A stretch of 64,000 bases of DNA from Dinoroseobacter sp049800775 (GTDB taxonomy: Bacteria; Pseudomonadota; Alphaproteobacteria; Rhodobacterales; Rhodobacteraceae), in NCBI RefSeq assembly GCF_049800775.1, contig NZ_JBNAFR010000001.1:124001-188000 (forward strand), in the 5' to 3' direction. Below the pieces are notes generated by a model. It had not been told where the DNA came from. It made no database searches and was given only the letters and a program-made list of their open reading frames with translations. This document shows, piece after piece, positions 36,301 through 43,143 of this stretch. How positions within the stretch are numbered: position 1 is the stretch's first letter; the number at the start of each line of letters is the position of its first letter. Made by a program: the position numbers and the translations under genes.

Positions 36301-37011
36301 GTTCTGTCCACCACGGGTGTCCTGATCGGGATGATCGTGATGGAGCAGCCCTTCTCGGTGATCATGACCGGAACGGGGATCGTGGCGCTGGCCGGGATCG
36401 TGGTGAACAACAACATTGTGCTCATCGACACCTATCAGGAGTATGCGCGCTACATGCCGCGGCTCGAGGCGATTGCCCGCACCGCGCAGGTCCGCATCCG
36501 TCCGGTTCTGCTGACGACGATCACGACCATGGCCGGTCTGGCGCCGATGATGTTTGGGCTCAGCCTCGACTTCTTCGGCGGGGGCTACACCGTGGACAGC
36601 CCCACGGCCCTGTGGTGGAAGCAGCTGGCGACGGCGGTGGTCTTCGGCCTCGGCGTGGCGACGGTGCTGACGCTGGTGCTGACCCCGTCGCTTCTGGCGC
36701 TGCGGGTCTGGCTGACGGTCGGGGCCTATAGCTCGGTCCGGCAGTTGCGTGCCATGTCGCTCGGCAAATCGAGCCGCGTGGCCCGTGACCTCGCGCTCAA
36801 GCGTGCCGCCCGCGCGGTGAAATCACCCGAGATCCTCTGGATCGAGGATGATCAGTCCGAACCCGAAACGGAGACCGGTACCCCTGCCGAGGCCCGCGAG
36901 GCGCGCACCCTCGCAGAGCGGATCGTGGACAGCACCGCGCGTGGTGACGAGGGGGATGACCCGACGAACCCCGATGGGACGATCAAGCCGCCCCTGCGCG
37001 CCGCCGAGTGA
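33352..37011 (+). CDS. RND family efflux transporter permease
   Basis: The 1219-residue product is a proton-driven RND pump with the AcrB layout: 12 membrane helices and two large periplasmic loops. The TM4 motif is GMLVDGAIVVVEY: Asp402 is kept, but the usual second Asp is Gly403. In the matching TM10 stretch (GIVVNNNIVLIDTY) the AcrB relay lysine is replaced by Asn, so the proton relay differs from AcrB. There is an extra soluble segment between TM7 and TM8 and a hydrophilic, acidic C-terminal tail of about 110 residues. Start GTG 33352 overlaps the adaptor stop as GTGA. The substrate is unknown. Confidence 0.93.
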   Translation: MTGLVDWAASRARMVIAFVALSLLAGTMAYIGLPKEGEPDIEIPALFVSVPFPGISAEDSEKLVVQVMETELSDLDGLDRMSSTASDNYAGVVLEFEFGWDKTKIIADVRDRMNTAEAKFPSGYEKYSINEINFSQFPIIVVNLSGALPERTLLRVANDLQDTLEGLEPVLEAGLAGHRDEMLEVVIDPLRLESYNVTAGELLSVVQNNNQLIAAGEVETAQGAFAVKIPSAFDEQTDVLSLPVKVSGDRVVTLGDIADIRLTFEDRTGTARYNGDDTVALQVVKRKGFNLIDTATLVRETVEAERQSWPRELRESIEINVSMDQSRIVDSMVRQLEGSVLTAIALVMIVVLAALGTRSALLVGFAIPTSFLLCFALLAVMGITVSNIVMFGLILAVGMLVDGAIVVVEYADRRISEGSGPMAAYTEAAKRMFWPIVSSTATTLCAFLPMLFWPGVAGQFMGMLPVTLIFVLTASLVVALIYLPVVGGVAGRISRTLDNMAKGLMGLPWLVRAVLALASAGFMYTAVLQFLNPTYLLGPASADQGWQAYLPGAGMMLLAALSLSVTLTSIRFRRSRRRVRAGFRRSPFGWFIRFLTGNPIMPLVAIGTVIFLVITTFGVFQENNRGVEFFVASEPEQAIVYVRARGNHSLEEKDALLRQAEEITMARPGIESVFAFAGEGGLNQNTGGAAAPLDTVGTIQIELAPWEDRQGSDWADGNDILDALEAELKTIPGVQTEILEMSQGPAGAKPVHMRLTGDDFDALAEAAATVRAGFEATEGLRDVEDTRPLPGIDWQIDVDVAAAGRYGADVATVGAMVQLVTRGILLDTMRVPSSDEEIEIRVRLPEEDRVLSTLDTLRVRTAQGLVPLSNFITRAPVPKLGQIDRVDGHRYYDVKAGVRAGLLNEDGAVINAAERIALLTTWMETEVELPEGVSWEWTGEQEDEAESQAFLMNAFAGALGLMFIILLAQFNSFYNAFLVLLAVVLSTTGVLIGMIVMEQPFSVIMTGTGIVALAGIVVNNNIVLIDTYQEYARYMPRLEAIARTAQVRIRPVLLTTITTMAGLAPMMFGLSLDFFGGGYTVDSPTALWWKQLATAVVFGLGVATVLTLVLTPSLLALRVWLTVGAYSSVRQLRAMSLGKSSRVARDLALKRAARAVKSPEILWIEDDQSEPETETGTPAEAREARTLAERIVDSTARGDEGDDPTNPDGTIKPPLRAAE

Positions 37012-37025
37012 TCATCGCGTGATCA
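37009..37025. terminator. shared hairpin at the convergent ends of the RND and M20D genes
   Basis: TGATCA-TCGCG-TGATCA contains the TGA stop of the RND gene (37009-37011) at one end and, on the other strand, the TGA stop of the M20D gene (37023-37025) at the other. A 6-bp stem with 5-nt loop can form on both transcripts; no T tract follows, so termination is uncertain. Confidence 0.4.
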
Positions 37026-38183
37026 GAGCGGCTGCGCCTGCTCCACGAGGCGGGCGAAGAAGCTCGCCCCGATCGGCGCAATCCTGTCGTTGAAATCATA
37101 GGCCGGGTGGTGCAGCGTCGCGCTGCTCCCCTGGCCGATGAACAGATACGCGCCCGGCCGGGCCTGCAGCATATAGGCGAAATCCTCGGCCCCCATCTGC
37201 CGCGCGGACCGGGTGTCCACCAGTTGCGCGCCCGAGACGTCTTCGGCGGCCTGCGCGGCCTGCGCGACCTCTTCGGCGGAGTTCACGGTCTGGGGATAGC
37301 CGCGCTCATAATCGAGAGCCGCCTCCACGTCGTAGCTCGCTGCCTGCCCCTCGACGATCTTGCGCATCCGGTCGATCACCATGCCCTGGACCACCGGGTC
37401 AAAGCTGCGCACGGTGCCGCAGATATAAGCGGTGTCGGGGATGACGTTATCGGCCGTGCCCGCGTGGATCTGGGTGATCGAGACCACCAGCTCCTCGGTG
37501 GCCACGTGGTTGCGGCTGACAATGGTCTGGATCGCCTGGGCAATGCCCAGCGCGGCGATGATCGGATCGGCGGTCTCATGGGGCATGGCCGCATGCCCGC
37601 CCCGTCCCTTCACATGGATGTGGAAGGTATCGACCGCCGCCATGATCGGGCCGTCCTTGGTCAGGAAGAACCCCTCGGGCAGGCCCGGCGCATTGTGCAG
37701 CGCGTAGACCTGGGCGATGTCGAACTGCTCCATCAGCCCTTCCTCGCACATCACCTGCGCGCCACCGCCATTCTCTTCGGCGGGCTGAAAGATCACCGCG
37801 ACGGTGCCCGCGAAATTGCGCGTCTCGGCGAGATAGCGCGCGGCCCCCAGAAGCATGGTCATATGCCCGTCATGGCCGCAGGCATGCATCACGCCCGGCA
37901 CCTCGGAGGCATAGTCCAGCCCGGTTTCCTCGGCGATGGGCAGCGCATCCATATCCGCCCGCAGGCCGATCACCGGCCCCGGCGCGCGCCCCTTGATCAG
38001 GGCCACGACCCCGCTCGTGGCAATCTTGTCATGGACGGCATCCACGCCAAAGCTCCGCAGCCGGGCGATGACGTAGCGCGCAGTGCGGTGACACTCGAAC
38101 CCCAACTCCGGGTGACGGTGAAGATTGCGCCGCCAGGCCGTCATATCCGGCCCGTATTCCGCGATGCGATTGACAACCGCCAT
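37023..38183 (-). CDS. M20D family amidohydrolase (hippurate hydrolase-like)
   Basis: The 386-residue product belongs to the M20D amidohydrolases that cleave N-acyl amino acids such as hippurate, N-acetyl or IAA conjugates. Signatures: RRNLHRHPELGFE at the N-terminus, GLRADMDALP, the metal-binding MHACGHDGHM with a Cys-His pair, FQPAEENGGGA with the catalytic Glu pair, and HHPAYDFND near the end. The true substrate is not evident. ATG 38183 is preceded by AAGGAG at 8 nt. It is divergent from mazG. Confidence 0.92.
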   Translation of the reverse strand: MAVVNRIAEYGPDMTAWRRNLHRHPELGFECHRTARYVIARLRSFGVDAVHDKIATSGVVALIKGRAPGPVIGLRADMDALPIAEETGLDYASEVPGVMHACGHDGHMTMLLGAARYLAETRNFAGTVAVIFQPAEENGGGAQVMCEEGLMEQFDIAQVYALHNAPGLPEGFFLTKDGPIMAAVDTFHIHVKGRGGHAAMPHETADPIIAALGIAQAIQTIVSRNHVATEELVVSITQIHAGTADNVIPDTAYICGTVRSFDPVVQGMVIDRMRKIVEGQAASYDVEAALDYERGYPQTVNSAEEVAQAAQAAEDVSGAQLVDTRSARQMGAEDFAYMLQARPGAYLFIGQGSSATLHHPAYDFNDRIAPIGASFFARLVEQAQPL

Positions 38184-38197
38184 GTGCTGCTCTCCTT

Positions 38198-38216
38198 GTT
38201 ACCTCGAGTATGTAAC
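38198..38216. promoter_or_regulatory. inverted repeat GTTAC-N9-GTAAC between M20D and mazG
   Basis: GTTAC (38198-38202) and GTAAC (38212-38216) enclose CTCGAGTAT in the 64-bp divergent intergenic region, just upstream of the M20D ribosome binding site. It is a candidate operator for M20D; no regulator is adjacent. Confidence 0.4.
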
Positions 38217-38247
38217 CTTCTTTGCCGACTGTAAAAGGGAGGGCGCG

Positions 38248-39099
38248 ATGGCACATCCCAAGCCCAAGGCACAGGCCCTGCCCCGAGACCAGAGCGACGC
38301 GCTCTGTTTTGATCCGGAGGGCGGGCTGCCGCGACTGCTCGAAATCATGCGCCGGTTGCGGGATCCCGAGACCGGCTGCCCCTGGGATGTGGAACAGAGC
38401 TTCGAGACCATTGCCCCCTACACGATCGAGGAAGCCTATGAAGTCTCGGATGCCATCGACCGGCAGGACTGGACCGAGCTGAAGGCCGAGCTGGGCGATC
38501 TGCTGTTGCAGACGGTGTACCAGACCCAGATCGGCGCCGAGCGCGATCTGTTCGATTTCCACGAGGTTGCCAACGGGATCGCGCAGAAGATGCTCGACCG
38601 GCATCCCCATGTCTTTGGGACCGAGAGCAACGCGAAATCCGCCGCGCAGCAGACCCGGGACTGGGAGGTGCAAAAAGCCAAGGAACGCGCCGCCAAGGCC
38701 GAGACCGGTGTGCTCGACGGCGTCGCCCTGGGCCTGCCCGCTCTGATGCGCGCGCTGAAACTGCAGAAGCGCGCAGGCCGGGTCGGGTTCGACTGGGACG
38801 ATGTGGATCAGGTTCTGGCCAAGTTCGAGGAAGAGGCACAGGAGCTTGCCGCCGCCCGCGACAGCGGCAGCCCGGCAGAGCTGCACGAGGAATTCGGCGA
38901 TCTGCTTTTCGTGGCGGTCAATCTCGGGCGGCATCTGGATCTCGACCCCGAACACGCCCTGCGCGATGCCAATGCCAAGTTCACCCGCCGCTTCGCCCAT
39001 ATCGAGGCCCGCCTGTCCGAGCAGGGGCGCAGTCCGGATGTGGCCAGTCTCGACGAGATGGAAGCGCTCTGGCAGGAGGCGAAGGCCAAGGGGCTCTAG
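38248..39099 (+). CDS. mazG: nucleoside triphosphate pyrophosphohydrolase
   Basis: MazG hydrolyses NTPs to NMP and PPi, clearing non-canonical or excess nucleotides. The 283-residue product has the two tandem MazG domains of the E. coli type. Domain 1 shows GCPWDVEQSFETIAPYTIEE, AYEV and ELGDLLLQTVYQ; domain 2 shows GFDWDDVDQVLAKFEEEAQE and EFGDLLFVAVNL. ATG 38248 is supported by GGGAGG 6 nt upstream. It converges on the Hint-like gene with a 1-nt gap. Confidence 0.95.
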   Translation: MAHPKPKAQALPRDQSDALCFDPEGGLPRLLEIMRRLRDPETGCPWDVEQSFETIAPYTIEEAYEVSDAIDRQDWTELKAELGDLLLQTVYQTQIGAERDLFDFHEVANGIAQKMLDRHPHVFGTESNAKSAAQQTRDWEVQKAKERAAKAETGVLDGVALGLPALMRALKLQKRAGRVGFDWDDVDQVLAKFEEEAQELAAARDSGSPAELHEEFGDLLFVAVNLGRHLDLDPEHALRDANAKFTRRFAHIEARLSEQGRSPDVASLDEMEALWQEAKAKGL

Positions 39100-39100
39100 C

Positions 39101-39616
39101 TCAGCCCGCCGCGCGGCCTTCGGTACTGGTGGCCGGGTCCACGAGGCACCACATGCCTTCGGCACAGACGAGCACAGGCCCGTCGCAATGAAAAACGGTG
39201 TATTGGATCGCCTCGAGCGGATGCTGCGCACCGATGCTCAGCGCGGCGCAGGACACCATCTGCCCCGCTTCCCAGCGCAAGGTCTGCGCTCCGGAAAGCA
39301 AGAGATCCGCATGGGGCACGCCATCAGGCCCACTGCCCTTGGGCAGCACCCGGGGCCGCGCCGCCGGGCGGGCCTGCAGAAAGGGGACATCCAAACCGAT
39401 CCGGTCGATCCACTCGATCGGCACATATTGCCCGGACGGGGCCACCACCAGATCCCCCCGCCGCAACAGCGCAGCCGGCACGGGACCGAGATTGGTTTCG
39501 ATCCGCACATCCGGGCCAAAGCCCGGCACGCTCCAGGGTTCGGCATGCACCGGGGCCCCGGCGCCCCCTGCCTCCGCAGGTCCTTTGAATTCCAAGATTT
39601 TTCCGGCGTCCCGCAC
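39101..39616 (-). CDS. Hint-domain-like protein lacking the catalytic residues
   Basis: The 171-residue product follows the Hint_2 pattern common in Rhodobacterales: VRIETNLGPVPAALLRRGDL, then QYVPIEWIDRI, DLLLSGAQTLRW, MVSCAAL and IQYTVFHCDGPVLVCAEG. Family members normally start this module with Cys-Phe-x-x-Gly-Thr and carry a SPQHR-type His motif. Here the first is GPDVRIET and the second is SGAQTL, so neither the nucleophile Cys nor the block-B His is present and self-splicing is unlikely. The start is GTG 39616 behind GGGAGA. The role is unknown. Confidence 0.72.
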   Translation of the reverse strand: MRDAGKILEFKGPAEAGGAGAPVHAEPWSVPGFGPDVRIETNLGPVPAALLRRGDLVVAPSGQYVPIEWIDRIGLDVPFLQARPAARPRVLPKGSGPDGVPHADLLLSGAQTLRWEAGQMVSCAALSIGAQHPLEAIQYTVFHCDGPVLVCAEGMWCLVDPATSTEGRAAG

Positions 39617-40097
39617 GCGGTATCTCCCGTCTGGGGCAAGTGACGCCCTCCGAAGAGGGCGCCACAGGCTACTCAGATACTCGTTACTGCGCCCAAGGTC
39701 GGCCCCTGAGGCGTTACAGTTTCGTTAGACAGGGGAACTGCGGCACCAGCCGGGCGGTAACAGGCCGAACTGTGACGATTTCATGGGGCTGGGTCCGGCG
39801 GGATCTCGCCGGTTTGACGGGCAGGATACCCGGAATTGCCCCGCAAACGGGCAGTCTGGCGGACCGCTGTCGCGCAACTCGGAACACCGGCGGCCTTTGG
39901 CTCGGGATTACCGCTGACCCCAGGTCAATCCGCGCGCAGCGCCTGACAGCTCGCTGCCTTATTTACGTTTCCGCCTTGAGGATAGAGTGTTTCCGGCGCT
40001 CCTGCGCCGCGCGCGGCCGGCCTCTGAGCCGGGCCAGAATCGTCTGGACAGCGCGGGGGCGAGTTGCGACCCTCTCCCATCCCTTCAGGAGGCTCCC
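39617..40097. other. 481-bp intergenic region with several stem-loops, no convincing gene
   Basis: No coding frame here has a ribosome binding site or neighbour-like codon use; a frame open from 39640 runs on into the nucleoside hydrolase and is a shadow. The region holds several perfect stems: CGCCCTC-CGAA-GAGGGCG (39644-39661), CCCCTG/CAGGGG (39703-39735), CCGGCG/CGCCGG (39795-39812) and TGCCC/GGGCA (39837-39853). It could hold an untranslated leader or a small RNA; nothing known was recognised. Confidence 0.4.
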
Positions 40098-41054
40098 ATG
40101 CAAGACGGCTCCGCCACGCCCCGCAATATCATCATCGACACCGACCCCGGACAGGACGATGCGGTCGCCATCCTGTTGGCGCTGGCCTCCCCGGACGAGG
40201 TCAACGTGCTGGGGATCACGGCGGTGGCGGGCAATGTGCCGCTGGAGTTGACGGCGAAAAACGCGCGCATCGTCTGCGAGCTGGCCGGGCACCCGGAGAT
40301 CCCGGTCCATGCGGGCTGTGACCGCCCCATCGCCCGCACCTTGGTCACGGCCGAGCATGTCCATGGCAAGACCGGGCTCGACGGGCCGGTCCTGCCGGAT
40401 CCGACCATGCCGCTGGCCGATCAGCATGCCGTTGCCTTCATCATCGAGACCCTGCGCCGCGCGCCCGAAGGCACGGTGACCCTCTGCCCGCTGGGACCGC
40501 TGACCAATATCGCCACGGCCTTTGCCGAGGCCCCCGACATCATCCCGCGCGTGGCCGAGATCGTCTTGATGGGCGGGGCCTATTTCGAGGTGGGCAACAT
40601 CACCCCGGCGGCAGAGTTCAATATCTATGTGGACCCGGAGGCCGCCAAGGCCGTCTTTGCCGCAGGGGTGCCGCTGGTGGTCATGCCGCTTGATGTGACC
40701 CACAAGGCGCTGACCACCGCGCCCCATATCGCGGGGTTTCGCGCGCTTGGCACCCGTGTGGGCGATATGGTTGCCGCCTGGACCGATTTCTTCGAGCGGT
40801 TCGACAAGGAAAAATACGGCTCCGAGGGTGCACCGCTCCATGATCCTTGCGTGATTGCCTATCTGCTGCAGCCCGAGCTCTTTTCCGGGCGGCTCATCAA
40901 TGTGGAGATCGAGGTCGACAGCCCCCTGACCCGTGGCATGACCGTGGCGGACTGGTGGGGCGTGACAGACCGCGCCCCCAACGCGCTCTTGATCGGCGAT
41001 GTGGATGCAGAGGGGTTCTTCGCCCTCCTGACCGAGCGGATCGGTCGCCTCTAG
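40098..41054 (+). CDS. nucleoside hydrolase (IunH family)
   Basis: The enzyme cleaves the N-glycosidic bond of ribonucleosides for base salvage. The 318-residue product carries the calcium-binding family signature DTDPGQDDA at 14-22, the LGPLTNIA loop, VLMGGAYFEVGN, EFNIYVDPEAA and the catalytic-site stretch HDPCVIAYLL. The substrate (inosine, uridine or broad) is not decided by these motifs. ATG 40098 follows AGGAGG with 7 nt spacing. SelO follows after 32 nt. Confidence 0.94.
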   Translation: MQDGSATPRNIIIDTDPGQDDAVAILLALASPDEVNVLGITAVAGNVPLELTAKNARIVCELAGHPEIPVHAGCDRPIARTLVTAEHVHGKTGLDGPVLPDPTMPLADQHAVAFIIETLRRAPEGTVTLCPLGPLTNIATAFAEAPDIIPRVAEIVLMGGAYFEVGNITPAAEFNIYVDPEAAKAVFAAGVPLVVMPLDVTHKALTTAPHIAGFRALGTRVGDMVAAWTDFFERFDKEKYGSEGAPLHDPCVIAYLLQPELFSGRLINVEIEVDSPLTRGMTVADWWGVTDRAPNALLIGDVDAEGFFALLTERIGRL

Positions 41055-41086
41055 CTTTCCGGCCCCCGCCCGCCTACATGCGAGCC

Positions 41087-42532
41087 ATGAGCATGCACAT
41101 CCCCTTCGAGGCGCATTACGCCGCCCTGCCCGACCGTTTCCATGCGCGTATGGCGCCGACCCCCGTGGCCGCCCCGGCGCTGATCGCCGTGAACCACCGG
41201 CTGGCACGGGAGCTGGGTCTGGACCCGGAGGTGCTGGAAAGCGCCGAGGGCATCGCCATGCTCGCCGGGAATGCGGTGGCCGAGGGCTCGTCGCCCTTGG
41301 CGCAGGCCTATGCCGGGCATCAGTTCGGCGGGTTCAACCCGCAGCTGGGCGATGGTCGGGCGATCCTGCTGGGGGAGCTGCGCCATGCGGATGGCCATCT
41401 GCGCGATATCCAGCTCAAGGGTTCCGGGCCCACGCCCTTCTCGCGGCGGGGCGACGGGCGCGCCGCACTGGGTCCGGTCCTGCGCGAATACATCCTGTCG
41501 GAGGCGATGCATGCGCTCGGCGTGCCCACCACGCGCGCTCTGGCCGCTGTCACCACGGGCGAGCGGGTGCTGCGCGAGCAGCCCATGCCCGGTGCCGTCT
41601 TCACCCGTGTCGCGTCCAGCCATCTGCGCGTGGGCACCTTCCAGTTCTTCGCCGCGCGCGGCGATCTGGAGGCGGTGGAGCAGCTTGTCGCCTTCGCCCG
41701 CGCCCGGCACGATCCCGGGGCCGAGACCGCGCTTGACCTGCTCAAGGGCGTGATCGCACGGCAGGCCCGGCTGATCGCTCAATGGATGGGGTTGGGGTTC
41801 ATCCATGGGGTGATGAACACTGACAACATGACCATCTCCGGCGAGACCATCGATTACGGCCCCTGCGCCTTCATGGAGGCCTACCATCCCGAGACGGTTT
41901 ATTCCTCGATCGACCAATTCGGGCGCTATGCTTATGGCAAACAACCGGAAATCGCGGTCTGGAACCTCGCGCAGCTGGCCACGGCGATGCTGCCGCTGAT
42001 CGATCCGGACAAGGACCGCGCCATAGACGTGGCGACCGAGGCGGTGCAGGGCTTTGCCGATCTCTATCAGGCCGCCTGGGCGGAGGTGTTCCGTGCCAAG
42101 CTGGGGCTCGTTTCGGACAAGCCCGGGGATGCCGCGCTGGCCCATGACCTGCTTGGACATATGGCCGGGGCCGGCGTCGATTTCACACTGGCCTTCCGGG
42201 GGCTCGCCGAAGGGGTGGACGTGGTCCGCGCCCTCTACCCCGAGCCGGAGCGGTTCGATGGCTGGGCCGAAGGCTGGCGCGCGCGGCTGGCGGAGGATGA
42301 CGGCCCTGCGGAAACCCTGTCGGCACGGCTCAAGGCGGCAAACCCGGCCTATATCCCGCGCAATCACCGGGTGGAGGAGGCCATTCAGGCCGGGCTCACC
42401 GGGGATTTCGCGCCCTTCCACGCGCTCAACACCGTGCTGCAGCAGCCCTTTGCTGATCAGCCCGAGCACGCCGCCTATCAGGCCCCAGCCCGGCCTGAAG
42501 AAGCCGTGCGCGAAACCTTTTGCGGGACCTGA
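41087..42532 (+). CDS. selO: protein adenylyltransferase SelO (YdiU/UPF0061)
   Basis: SelO is a pseudokinase-fold enzyme that transfers AMP from ATP to Ser/Thr/Tyr of proteins, linked to redox homeostasis. The 481-residue product has the family motifs YAGHQFGGFNPQLGDGRA, DIQLKGSGPTPFSRRGDGRA, HGVMNTDNMTI and DYGPCAFMEAY, and the C-terminal CGT, where eukaryotic homologues carry selenocysteine. Three nearby ATGs (41078, 41087, 41093) are possible; 41087 is chosen. None has a strong ribosome binding site. It converges on the Lrp gene with a 6-nt gap. Confidence 0.95.
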   Translation: MSMHIPFEAHYAALPDRFHARMAPTPVAAPALIAVNHRLARELGLDPEVLESAEGIAMLAGNAVAEGSSPLAQAYAGHQFGGFNPQLGDGRAILLGELRHADGHLRDIQLKGSGPTPFSRRGDGRAALGPVLREYILSEAMHALGVPTTRALAAVTTGERVLREQPMPGAVFTRVASSHLRVGTFQFFAARGDLEAVEQLVAFARARHDPGAETALDLLKGVIARQARLIAQWMGLGFIHGVMNTDNMTISGETIDYGPCAFMEAYHPETVYSSIDQFGRYAYGKQPEIAVWNLAQLATAMLPLIDPDKDRAIDVATEAVQGFADLYQAAWAEVFRAKLGLVSDKPGDAALAHDLLGHMAGAGVDFTLAFRGLAEGVDVVRALYPEPERFDGWAEGWRARLAEDDGPAETLSARLKAANPAYIPRNHRVEEAIQAGLTGDFAPFHALNTVLQQPFADQPEHAAYQAPARPEEAVRETFCGT

Positions 42533-42538
42533 GCCGGG

Positions 42539-43006
42539 TCAGTCCCGGATCGGCAGGGCGAAGGTCGACTTGATCTCTTCCATGGAAAGGAGCGCGGTCA
42601 CGTTGTAGATCCGCACCTCCTGGATCAGCGCCTGGTAGAACTGATCATAGGCCCGGGCATTCTCGACCCGGACCTTGAGGATATAGTCGATATCCCCCGC
42701 CAGCCGGTGCGCCTCCAGCACCTCATCCCGGTCCAGAAGCGCCTTGAGGAACCGCTGCTGCCAGTCGGCTTCATGCTCGGACGTACGGATCAGCACGAAG
42801 AAGCACGCCTCCAGCCCCAGCGCCTCCGGATCCAGAACGGCGGTCTGCTGTCGGATGACCCCGGCCTCGCGCAATTTGCGGATCCGGTTCCAGACCGGGG
42901 TCTTTGACGCGCCCACCTGACGGGCAATTTCCTCGAGCGATTGGCTCGCATCGCGCTGCAACGCCTTGAGAATTTTCCGATCCGTCGCATCCAGTGAAAC
43001 CGACAT
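42539..43006 (-). CDS. Lrp/AsnC family transcriptional regulator
   Basis: The 155-residue product has an N-terminal winged HTH (DRKILKALQRDASQSLEEIA, RQVGASKTPVWNRIRKL) and a C-terminal RAM domain (GDIDYILKVRV, NARAYDQFYQ). It is divergent from the sulfur-assimilation operon and shares a 137-bp A+T-rich region full of inverted repeats with it. That makes it the likely regulator of cysG and the following genes; the effector amino acid is unknown, and cysteine or methionine would make sense. Confidence 0.93.
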   Translation of the reverse strand: MSVSLDATDRKILKALQRDASQSLEEIARQVGASKTPVWNRIRKLREAGVIRQQTAVLDPEALGLEACFFVLIRTSEHEADWQQRFLKALLDRDEVLEAHRLAGDIDYILKVRVENARAYDQFYQALIQEVRIYNVTALLSMEEIKSTFALPIRD

Positions 43007-43037
43007 CCTATGCGCCCTCGCATTTTAGAACTTTCTG

Positions 43038-43108
43038 ACGCCCTTGGGCGTGATGTAGACTATTTATTCCTTATATTTTCCCTCGTCTAGCAATTTTACG
43101 GGAAAAAT
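43038..43108. promoter_or_regulatory. Lrp-cysG divergent control region with inverted repeats
   Basis: The 137-bp gap is strikingly A+T-rich for this genome. It contains the palindrome ACGCCC-TT-GGGCGT (43038-43051) and the inverted repeat ATTTTCCC (43075-43082) with GGGAAAAAT (43100-43108), one base short of perfect. Such A+T-rich repeats are usual binding sites for Lrp-type regulators. TATATT-like -10 candidates are at 43071-43078. Confidence 0.6.
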
Positions 43109-43143
43109 TTCTATATACAGCAGAGACAAACCCAGGATGCCTT

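Noticed and set aside
39640..40251. 203-codon plus-strand frame covering the gap before the nucleoside hydrolase
   Set aside because: It runs out of frame into the nucleoside hydrolase, has no good ribosome binding site, and its end is an Arg/Ser-rich shadow product.
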